Assembly (NCBI GenBank): GCA_963693285.1
Contig: OY848929.1
Location: 2,110,501 to 2,174,500 of the forward strand
Direction: 5' to 3'
From: Xestospongia muta
Lineage: Eukaryota; Porifera; Demospongiae; Haplosclerida; Petrosiidae
Length of the DNA: 64,000 bases
Shown here: piece by piece, positions 14,201 to 24,959 of the stretch
How positions within the stretch are numbered: position 1 is the stretch's first letter
How the letters are laid out: every line of letters starts with the position of its first letter
The notes under the pieces: generated by a model
What the model was told of the DNA's origin: nothing
Database searches by the model: none
What the model saw: the letters and a program-made list of their open reading frames with translations, nothing else
Translations under genes and position numbers: made by a program

Positions 14201-17200
14201 GGATCTCCATTAGAACTACATACAATATAATTCAGCTACTGTAGAAAATGTTCTTGAGCTTTGTAGTTATCTGAAATTTTTACTTTAGATGTGAAGACAA
14301 TTGTTGAAAATCCTCCAGATGTGCCATTCATTGGTAACCAACTCACATATAAGGCAATGACTGAACCCGTTACTGGATCATATGTACACCCAAAATTAAA
14401 ACGTCATACATCGGGTCCTACAGACCCACCTCATTCAGGTAAATAGTAACATATAGTACATGTTCATGTACATAACTAGGAATTCTATTTATCTGTCAAG
14501 GCATTCTCTACTAAGCATTGCTATGAATAATATTGCTATTGATTTCATAATATAATTAATTTCAGTTCAACCACTTCCTTTCTAGATTAGGCATTACTTA
14601 TCCTCTTTGTTGTATACCTAATAGGTGTACATCTCAGCTAAAGGATGAATGCTATCATAGTGACGAATGAGCAATGTGTATTTAACATACTCAGGGTTGA
14701 AATATATAGTTGCATCTGTCTAATAGACTCAGAGCTAATAACTGCATATTTTTAAGGGATAATAGGCTAATGCAAACATTGCTCAATCATTCTCATTAGT
14801 ATTGTATTATTTTACTATATTTCCCTCACTGTAGCTATACCTCAGTTGGTAGTCTACTCTCCAGACAACAGTACTACTTTGGGTCATCCAGTTATCTATA
14901 GCAGTTTGGATGAAGATGAAATGCCACCATTACCCAATGGTGATGATGATTTTGACACTTCTGTAGTAGTGGTAGATGGATTACCATCAGATTTCCCTGG
15001 TCTTGAAGAAGCTTTCCCAGTATTCTTGAAAAATGCATCAAAGACACAGTCTAACTTTTCTTGTGAAATAAAAGATGGAAAAGCTTACATCAACTTTGAT
15101 GATCCAACAGGTAAGGAGAATATTATGTTGAGTTACATGTATCAACTGATGCAAAGGTCTTGCTGTAATGATGTCCTTTGCTAGAGGGCATTGTAGATAA
15201 CTAGATACAACTTTAGCTTCTAGAAATTGCTTTTAGCTTATTTAATTAAGGAACTCTTTAGTAGCAAAAACTAGGTTTATTTACTGCATGCATAAGGATC
15301 TGGACCTCCATTAGAACTACATACAATATAATTCAGCTGCTGTAGAACATGTTCTTGAGTTTTGTAGTTATCTGAAAATTTTTACTTTAGATGTAAAGAA
15401 AATTGCTGAAAATCCTCCAAAAGTACCATTCATTGGTAAACAACTCACATATAAGACAATGACTGATCCTATTACTGGATTAAATGTACGCCCAAAATCA
15501 AAACATAGTCGTGCATCAAGTCCTACAGACCCACCTCTTCCAGGTAAGTAGTAATTAACATAATTATAGTACATGTTTATAACTAGGAATTCTAATTATC
15601 TGTCAAGGTATTCTCTACTAAGCATTGGTGTGAATAATGTTGCTATTGATTTTATATGTAATTAATTTCAGTTTTAATTTAATTAACGTAATTATAGTGC
15701 ATGTTCATAACTAAGAATTCTAATTATCTGTCAAGGTATTCTCTACTAAGCATTGGTGTGAATAATGTTGCTATTGATTTCATATGTAATTAATTTCAGT
15801 TTTAATTTAATTAACGTAATTATAGTACATGTTCATAACTAGGAATTCTAATTATCTGTCACGGTATTCTCTACTAAGCATTGGTGTGAATAATGTTGCT
15901 ATTGATTTCATATGTCCTTTGTAGATGAAGTAGAGGAAGAGACTCTTCCTTTGTCAGTTCGTACTCCTTCTCCAACTCCTCATACTACATCATATTCTGG
16001 AACTATTGTAGTGAAGAACATTCCTGATGGAGTTAAAGACTGGGTCCTTGATTTATATCTACAAAATTTGACTGGTGTATCATGCCAAAAAATTCAAATG
16101 AAAGGAACAATGGCTGTTGTGGAAATGAAAGAGAAGATAGGTAAGAACAGAGAAATTTATGATGTGTTTATATAGGCTAGTCATAATTTGCATGTAGAAT
16201 TAATAATAAACCTATCTGTGTTTACTTCAATTAATATTTTTGTTACAGATGTAAAATCCATTCGATTTAAAGCATCTATTTCTCCTTTTCCTGAGGGCAA
16301 TGTCATTCTTAACATTGAAGCACTAAAACCAACAACTAGTGTTCTAATTAAAGGCCCAGAAGATATGCCATCTTACGTTGTTGATATGTACTGTGAAGGA
16401 TTTGGAGAGATTACTGAGAAAAAGGAGCGTGGACAAGGAGAATATATTGTGTGTTTTAGGGACAAAGAAAGTAAGTCCATTCTAATTGTATTAATTACTA
16501 GCATTTATACAACTGTTTATAAATCAGTCTGTGCTTGACTAATAATAAACAGTTTTTGTTCTTTTCAAAGACATTGTGTTACTCTTTCTTGAACACCTGT
16601 TTAAATATATCTATATATGGCATATCATTGGTATAGTAGTAATACGTGCAGGAGGTTAACATTGATTGTAGTATATTTCTTACGGCATTCCTTGAGAAAT
16701 CATGTTGTGTTTGCTCCTTGTCCCAGATAGCCTCAAGATTATGTTGACAGATCACTAAATGTAAAATTGATCTGTTTTAGATTGACCATTTACTCAAATC
16801 AAACAGTTGCCACTACAGTGTTTTAGTCCACCACACAGGGTCAAAGGGGTTGGCCTGCTGTTAGAATATCTGAATATACTGACAATTTAGTGTCTTTATT
16901 ATTTATTTTTTGTTTGTTTTTTGTTATTTCATAGGTCATCAAAAAATCCTCGATCAAGAAATGCATTCATTAGGTACCCGATCTCTAACAATAACTTCAT
17001 ATCATCCTGTTCTAGCTGATATTGAACAGACAGACTCTGTATCAAGTGACACATCTCCTCCTCTTCCACCTGGTCCTAACGATGCATATGCTTGGCCATC
17101 TATCAGAGAACAGATTGCACCAGAATCTGAGAGCTATTATGTGCAGACTCTAAAGGAAATGAATAATGACTTACTTGTTATTTATGGAAAGGCACGAATT

Positions 17201-20200
17201 CATCAAGGTCGCCTTGAAATAAAGCCTCTAGAATTAGCTCATACATTGATAGACTGGAACACCCAAGTACATATTGTACTGAACAAGTATAAACAGCATT
17301 TACAGAAAGCTGAGCTTCCAATTGAGCCACAAGCAATCACTATGGTTCTTGACCGTTTAGCTAAATTTAAAGAAACAAACTGTGATCTTCATTATAATTT
17401 AGCTGATGGCGTTTTAAAAATGGCTGGTCATAGTCAGAGTGTTCTTGCAGCCACTGAAGTTGTTAACAACATGCTGACAGAAGAGATAGAGATCTCTATT
17501 GACATTGAGAGACCACCTCAAGAAATTGAATATCTCCTGAAATTTGCCAAAAATGAAATCAAAGCAGTTCAACCTCTGGTAAAAATTACAGCAGATCGTG
17601 AAAACCCAAGCAAGTTGTCGGTTTGTGGTGTTAAGAAATCGTTAGATTGTGTAAAACAAATTGCAGACGAGAAGCTCTCTCAGGTTCATATTGAAAACAT
17701 ACCGTTAACTCAGACGGCTCACAGGCTGTTATCTAGTTGTCGAGGAAAAAACAAAATTGCTGAACAGTTACAAGATACAATGAAATCTGTTGTGTATGTA
17801 TTTGAGAAGATAGAGCAGAGAGAAGAGTTCACTCATCAAGTTTGTATCCTCTCGTCAGATTCAGTATCTTGCTCTACAGCTAAAATAAAGATCTCTTCTC
17901 TTATTGTCGAGAAGAAGATTCAACTCTCATCTGAGAGAAGCTCTATCTATAGTAGCCCAGAGTGGAAACATTTAACTGAGGAAATGGAATCAGAATTTTT
18001 TGCGTCCATCAATGTTAGCGGAACTGTTATTACATTAACAGGTCAAGACAATGCTCTGCTACATATTGCAGAGAAAATTGAATCTTTATTAGATCTTCAG
18101 AATGCAGTTACTGAAGAATTTCCAGTCAAAAGTGCAAAGTGGCAGATAATAACAGAACAGCAACCTCACAAACTTAAAGTGCTTCTAGAAGATGCAGGCA
18201 AAATGAAAGTTAAGTTGGAACTTCCGACAAAAATTGATGACAATTATGAAGTTTTTATTACTCTCCGAGGTGATGTCATATCAGTTGACAATATTAAAGG
18301 ACGATTGGAGATGATGCTAGTTGAAGTTATAGAGAAAGAAGTCCCTTTACAACCCGAGCCTGGTCTGTATCAAGTCATTACACAAGGGTTCCTTCATGAA
18401 AAGTGTTGTGAATTGGAACTCAAACACAAAGTGGTCATAAAGTATGACAGTAAGGAAGTACGTCCAACTCCTGCAAGATCGTCTTTACAAAGTCTGGGAT
18501 CAAGAAGTGAGCTTGATGTTCCTTATTGTATCCTCCACTCTAACTCTCCTAATGGACTTAAGGTCACAGTCTACAGTGGGGATTATACTAAGAAAAGATG
18601 TGATGCCCTCGCAACTTTCATCTCTGAGACTCCCAACTTTCAAGAGGATGTTTTCATGACTCTAGCAGCAAGTGGTGGACATGAAGTATGCTCTGATATC
18701 GAGGCTTCCTTAGGAGCTAGGGGTCAGTTGATATCAGCTACTGTCCATAAAACTCAGACTGTTGGTAGTTTAAAATGCTCTGAGCTCTATCATGTTGTTT
18801 TACCGTGTTATACTGGTGCTTCCAGTTCTAGTGCTGTTATTGAAACAGCTCTGTACACACTCTTTAGTCAAGTCTGTATGAATAATCATGAAGTCATCAT
18901 TACACCTTTTACTTGTCCTCCACTAAATTATCCAGTTGGTGTCTGTGCTCAAACTATTCTGAATGTCTTGGCTAATATGAATTTGGGTATGTACAGAGAT
19001 CTCTCTGTCAATATCTTTGTTGAAAATGCTAAGAATAAAGGAACATTTGAAGAGAAGATGCGAGATCTAGGCTATCATATTTATCACAATCAGATCATCC
19101 CTCCTGTAAGCAACACAACTCTGTTAACTCAACGCACACCAAATCTTGGAAGTCAAAGTTCTGATGCTTTTAAGAATGCTATTAAAATATCTAAAGGAAA
19201 CATGCTGGATCTTGAGGTATGTATAGTAATTATCTAGACAATCATAGGGAATTTTAATGGATTTATTTGGCATAGTTGTATGTCTTTATGTGTATGTTGC
19301 TAAGAACTAGCAGTAAGCAATTGTGGTGCATTTGAAGCTCAGCTTCTGTCTATGTTGTTGTCTCTAGTAATCACTCCATAGCTACTGCCAACTTACCAAT
19401 TTTTTTAATTTCATTTTTTTCAGCAACATTAGCATTTTAAAAACAGTTATAAGATGATTTTGACAAGTATTTATAGTCATGTTACTTATATAAGTAGGTT
19501 TTGTCCCAAAGAGTTTGACTATGGAAAATTCTATTGTAATTGACAACATTATAATGATTGTCCACGTTTGTCTTTTTAGGTTGACGTATACATCAATGTT
19601 ACTAACCCTAGTTTTGATCTTTCAACTAATGAAATATCTAAGAAATTAAGAAAGATAGGTGGCCAGAAACTGGTAGATGAAGCTCAAAAATACACAAACA
19701 GTTTGGGAGAGCTCAAACGTACTCAAGTAGCAGTAACATCCGCTGATAACACTAATGCCAAAGCTATTTATCATGTGGCTTTACCCCAATATTGTGACGT
19801 GGGCTCCATGAAGGTGAGTATGTGACTAGCAGCTTAATTTACTTATATAGTTTTGGAATGTGCTGTCACTAGTTTTAAGCAATAGCATCTCATTTATTGT
19901 TTGTCTATTCTAAAAATTAAACCAGATTATATTTAGTGAAGTTATTTGATAGTAGATGACATGTGTGTTACCAATAATAGATTAACAAGTTGATCTTTAA
20001 TGCCTGGTTTTGTACATTAATAAGTGTTCTGTAAGCCAATAGTTATAAAATTTATTCATATAAATAATATGTTAGATCTCACTCTTAATATCATTTTACA
20101 GTGCTTAAGAGAAACCATCCAGAATATTCTTCAAACAGCTAAGGCTTATGGCCACAAATCTGTTGCCATCCCCTGTCTTGGTGCTACTAATCTTGGTTAC

Positions 20201-22949
20201 CCAACAAGTGAGACTGCTTCAGTTGTCCTTGAAGAAGTAGTGTCATTTCATGTGAACAATCCAGATGTTGTCATGTGTTTTCATTTTATTGTTTACCGAG
20301 ACTCCGACTACAGAGATTATATCATTGAATATGAGAAGAAGATAGAATTAGTTGATCAGATTACTAACCAGCCACCAGCCATTATGTCCAAAAGTACTCA
20401 AAGTAGCCAGAGAAGGGGAATACAAAGTGATGAGACAGGAAATGAAGAAAGGTTTAAAGTGCAACTACTTCTTGGTGATATCACTGCTGAACAAACAGAA
20501 GTTATTGTAACCAATAGTATTTGTAAAGTCATTCATGCTACTGTTGGACAAGATTTAAAAACAGCCTGTGAACTGTTTACCGACCAAAATGTCCTGTTAA
20601 AGGATGGTATGATTGTTTCCACAACTGCCAGTGGTACATTACGATGTAACAAAATCTACCATACTCATGTTCCTAGTAAACTGAAGGGAGTGCCTCCTAC
20701 ACAAGCCCAGAATGACCTTCTTCAGAAAGTTGTCTTCAATTGTCTTAAATTAGCTGAGGATGAGGGCCAAATTTCTTTAGCTATACCTGCATTTTGTCTA
20801 GATGTTGGTAACTACACTGTACCTGAGTCAGCTAAACCAACATTGGATGCTATGAAGGAGTTTGCTAGAACAAATCCTACCCACTTGAAAGATGTTCATA
20901 TTGTCATTTCTGGTGATAGACTGTATAGCCAATATTATGATTATTTTTGTGAGTACTTTGCTGATATCGGGCCATCCACTTCTCAATCTCCATATGGTCT
21001 ATTCAAACTGCCTCAGCCTCAAAATAATGGTGTTTATGCTGTAATAGGCTCACAGACCAACTTTAGGCCTCATTTTTCAACAACAGTCCCTCCACAAGGT
21101 AAATCTAGTTTGAAGAAATGCAAAATCACTTTCAAGATTTATGGACTTGTACAACAGACATTGACAATTGTTGAGAAAGACCTGAAAACGTTCATCTATG
21201 AAAAGATTATTCATGACATAGTCGACCTTGGAGAGACTGCAAATCTTCTTACAGAATTGGATTATGCTGAAATTGATGAGCTTGGAGAAGAGAACGGTGT
21301 AGAAGTTAGCATCCAGCCTGAACTAAGTCGAGTGCTTGTGAAAGGAGATGAGAGATCAGTAGAGAGAGTATGCCACAAAATACAGATGAAAGTCGTGGCA
21401 ATGTCTCATTTAATTAATGACCTCCGTGTCTATGAGTGGTCATCACAAGGTGATGATGGCATGCTAAACCTATATGATCCTGAAATTGCCAAACAGCTGG
21501 AAGCAGGGTACCAACGTAATCAGCAAGTTTTGGAGTTGATGATTGGTGATACTATGTGTACTGTTGATTTTGATGCTATGGAGGAGCGTGATGTTACTGG
21601 AGTGACTAGAGCAATTTCTAGGACCAGGAAAGTGATCACAGGTATGTTGTGTTTGTTGTTGTTTGAGTGTTGCTTTTTGTCTTTGTGTTGTGTTGTGATT
21701 CTTTGTTATTTTTCTGTTATCAGATTATCCACACACATGGAATCTTATAGACATGGGAACTAAGGTTGTTCGTTTTGAAAGTATTGATGTAACATCCCGT
21801 GAATATACTCTGGCTACTCAGCGTTTTTTTGAAACTAAGGGAAATTCCAATTATGAAATAGTTAAGTTACAACGAATACAGAATCCATCTGAGTACACCA
21901 GATACCAGACTCTTAAGAAGACATGGGTAATGCTTCATGGTCAAGGTAGTGTAATGGAGAAAGATTTGTTCTATGGAACTAGGAAGGAGAATATTGACCC
22001 AATTTGTTCAACAGGATTTAACAGAGGATTTGCAGCTGATGCTAATGGTAAGAAACTCTCATTGTGTGGGTACAAGATCTTTGAATGCTAGGATTATTCT
22101 GATAATGATATATGTAGTTATGAGACAGCAATAAGCTGCATTAGTTTGTGTTTGTGTAGCATTCCAATTAATGAATTTCAAATTTAACCTGCCTTTTCAA
22201 TGTCATGACTGATACTTGTTACATTCTATATTCTAACTCTGAGTCTCAAACCTAATGATCTCTAGCATATCACTTTTCTTTTCCTTTTTTCCAGCTGCTC
22301 ATTATGGCAAAGGAGTCTATTTTGCTCTGAATGCTTCATACTCTCTCAGTGATAAGTACTCAGCTGTTGATTCTGATGGTTATAAACACGTTTTAGTGTG
22401 TTCTTTACTTATTTGTAAGTTTACCCGGGGCAGTGACAAGATGAGGATACCTCCTGCTCTGCCTGATAACCCACAGGTATATATATCATTTTACATTTAT
22501 ATAAAACGTACCAACTAGCACTAAGGTTTAAGGTAACATCGATGCAAGAGCACAAACTCTACGATAATGCCTTCCATATCTAAAATATAAGGTCTGTTTA
22601 TTATTAAGCTGAACAATATTGTTCCAAAAATATCGTGATTTTTTCGTAAGACTTGGATGTAATGTCTTGGACTGTAAGTCCACCAAATACTTACATAGCT
22701 CAGTGACGAATTAAGCTAACTTCTTGTGTACATGTAAGAAACATGTGCTAAATGGTCTTATTAAGGCAAATAATCATTAATGTTTTTCTGGAGAATGAGT
22801 TATCTTGTACTTACACACTCTGTCCCTATTATTTGTTACAGATAACATACGATACTCTGGTTGAGAAAGTAGATGCTCCAACTATCTTTGTGGCTACGAA
22901 AGATTCACAGGCATATCCTAAATACTGGCTAACTGTGAAGAAAGTGTGA
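8292..22949 (+). CDS. Death domain - RRM array - macro - WWE - ART (PARP14-like) protein
   Basis: Twenty exons: 8292-8591, 8874-8910, 9685-9963, 10023-10283, 10885-11160, 11718-11921, 12222-12500, 12560-12820, 13845-14120, 14289-14438, 14835-15110, 15391-15543, 15925-16140, 16249-16470, 16935-19216, 19580-19813, 20102-21641, 21724-22047, 22295-22476, 22842-22949. They sum to 7,860 nt, in frame throughout, about 2,619 residues. Exon 1 is a Death domain. Nine later exons are RRM-like modules (e.g. LKITGIQLNESLAENALKF). Exon 15 holds KH-like segments and the first macro-like domain; exons 16-17 hold two more macro-like domains and a WWE (YEWSSQ...GMLNLYDPEIAKQLEAGYQ). Exons 18-20 form the ART domain (GFNRGFAADANG, HYGKGVYFALNASYS, AYPKYWLT). 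The order matches vertebrate PARP14 apart from the Death domain. The first triad position is Tyr (21972-21974) and the macro domains lack the usual ADP-ribose motif, so enzymatic activity is doubtful. Probable role: ADP-ribose and RNA sensing joined to Death-fold signalling (inference). Confidence 0.85.
9685..15543 (+). repeat. Duplicated blocks of phase-1 RRM exons
   Basis: Exons 3-6 (9685-11921) and 7-10 (12222-14438) are two copies of one four-exon block: DLP..DD, G-V-x-DVMAQPP, SIPQL and DVKKIAENPP or equivalents. Exons 11-12 (14835-15543) are a third, partial copy with the last two exons only. All are phase 1 at both ends, so whole blocks can be added without shifting frame. The introns are also similar, e.g. 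text before each SIPQL exon and each DVKK exon. Confidence 0.88.
13449..13490. repeat. 42-bp near-perfect palindrome in intron 8
   Basis: ATGCATTCTCTT at the left pairs with AAGAGAATGCAT at the right around a CACATATATATATGTG centre, with one mismatch. It sits in about 390 bp (about 13230-13620) that is absent from the paralogous intron between exons 4 and 5, and so may mark a small palindromic element. Confidence 0.75.
15560..15920. repeat. Three tandem copies of a 128-bp intronic repeat
   Basis: The string AATTCTAATTATC recurs at 15588, 15716 and 15844, exactly 128 bp apart. The first two units each end with a usable-looking acceptor (TTAATTTCAG), but the real exon 13 acceptor is the GTAG at 15921-15924. 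Confidence 0.85.
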
Positions 22950-24959
22950 AACTAGAACTACAAACGAATTTATTTTAAATGTATTTTGTAGCAAACAATT
23001 TTATTTTAAATATATTTTGTATCATTATTATTTTTGTCAATAATGTTACTTAATTAATGTGCGTAGTACTTTTGATAACTAGTTGTTTATTGATTTTTAA
23101 AATATACCCATATCTCTAACCTTAATAGTATTATATACTCTCTACTATACTCTTTGTACACAAGCAGTAAACAAGGCTGAAGCTTTGATTTCATACAAAT
23201 GAAAGTTTGGAATTACAAACACTGTGTAAAGGTTAAGCATCTATATGTAGCAGAAATATGTAAATTCCTACACCAGAAGCTTGAGAGAGTGTTAATGAAA
23301 ATAATAGGTTGCTGTGTGCATCAGCAGTATATGTAGGACATTAATTTTGTTATAATGAGATAGAAACTGTCAAAACATTGTTCACACTTCTTAGTTAGTG
23401 TTTTATTAAGCTATATAAAAGTATTGTTTATGACAAGATGATATTGCTTCTCAAATAGCATTCCCAATAAAATAAATGATACAAAACAAGCGTACAAACA
23501 TCCCTTTCAACCAAGTAGCATAATTTTAGCTATAGCTGACCATTAAAATTGCCACTTTATTTAACCTTTTAACTTAATTACTTATTTAATGATTATCAAA
23601 GTGGTAATATTTATATCTTAGATTTTAACTCTACTGGAACAAATCCAGGTAAATACATTAAGCCAATAATATATGAATTTTAGAGTTAAAATCCTTAGCT
23701 ATGGATTTTATCTATGATAATTAAGATTACAAGGTGAAGGAATTAGCTGTAATAGCTCATGAGTTGGAAAATGTTTTTTCAATACTTTGCACACCAGTCC
23801 TACAATCATTCATTGATAACAACAGTGTTAAGCTGTCTGATGCCAAATGCAGCATCCACTTGTCTTTAGTGTAGAACAATTCTTTGTGTCAGACATATAA
23901 AGCATGTCTTGAAAGCGAGTTAAAGATAAGAATGGTTTCTTCATGACACGTTTTGATTAATCATCACTTCATTGGCTACCTGTCTAGTGGTCAAGCATTA
24001 ATTGTTAAAGAAGCCAATCTTGCTTGTGCATGTTGACAAAATAAATGACTACATTACAACATGTACATTTATCAGGCATGCAGTAGCAATATATAGCAAG
24101 TGCCTGTGTAGGAATTGCCTAGATTGTCCATTGAAATGTATAGGCTAGATATCTCAGCCAAGACACACCAAAACATACATTTCAAAAAATTCAATGGGAG
24201 TACCTTCATCATTACTCCCTTGATTTCCATAAAACCTCAAATTCAATGTTTTCATATACAACTTAATTCTCCCATTGATTTGAGAAACCAAATAAAAACC
24301 ATAAAAGACTACTAGCAATATAATAAGTAAATCACTTTACTATTAATTGTACAGTTCATTTTTCACAACTTTAGGAAGATCATCCTGATGTTGCAATTGT
24401 TAGACAATGATAGAGTATGGAGCAGATATCAATGTTATAGAGGAAGTAAGTAACATAACTGTTAACTAGTATTTATACAACATGCTAGGAGGATGGAAAG
24501 ACTTTTATCCATCATGCCGTTGATAGTCTCTGCACACCAGCCGTGCCTGGCAGGACATGTTGAAGTAGTAAGTTGAGATACTTACTAAAAAATAAAGCTA
24601 ATCCTAATGCTGTAGATGATGTAAGACTAACTGTATTTAAACTTAAAGTTATTGTGTTGTATCATAGATAGATAGTAGAGTCTACTCTACTATCTATGGT
24701 TGTATTTTGTATTATATATATATAATACACTTCGATTCTTTATGCTATTAATAGATGTGGGTTATTATTACTATGTAATTATTCGAGTTTAATGTATATG
24801 TGTACATCATACAGTTCTATTCTAATATCTATGATTAAACAGGAAAGGAACACACCAGTGGATCAAGCTATCGACTATATAAACATATTAAAATTATTGA
24901 GTTAATTTTGAATTATGTATTTTGAAGGCTGGATAGGAGGCGTGTGTTTTAACACAAAA
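22950..24959. other. Intergenic stretch with ankyrin remnants
   Basis: 22950-23980 is the 3' flank of the PARP-like gene; nothing else is recognisable there. 23985-24900 is a decayed copy of the tail of an ankyrin gene: a disrupted repeat near 24490-24620 matches the more intact exon at about 45975-46087. The text around 24000-24330 matches 44450-44780 and 45790-45870. These remnants sit directly upstream of gene 2 just as their paralogues sit upstream of gene 4, so the unit of duplication included the preceding gene's tail. Confidence 0.6.

Noticed and set aside
18444..18659. 71-codon overlapping frame within the PARP-like gene
   Set aside because: Alternate-frame shadow of exon 15, whose main frame is open for over 2 kb.
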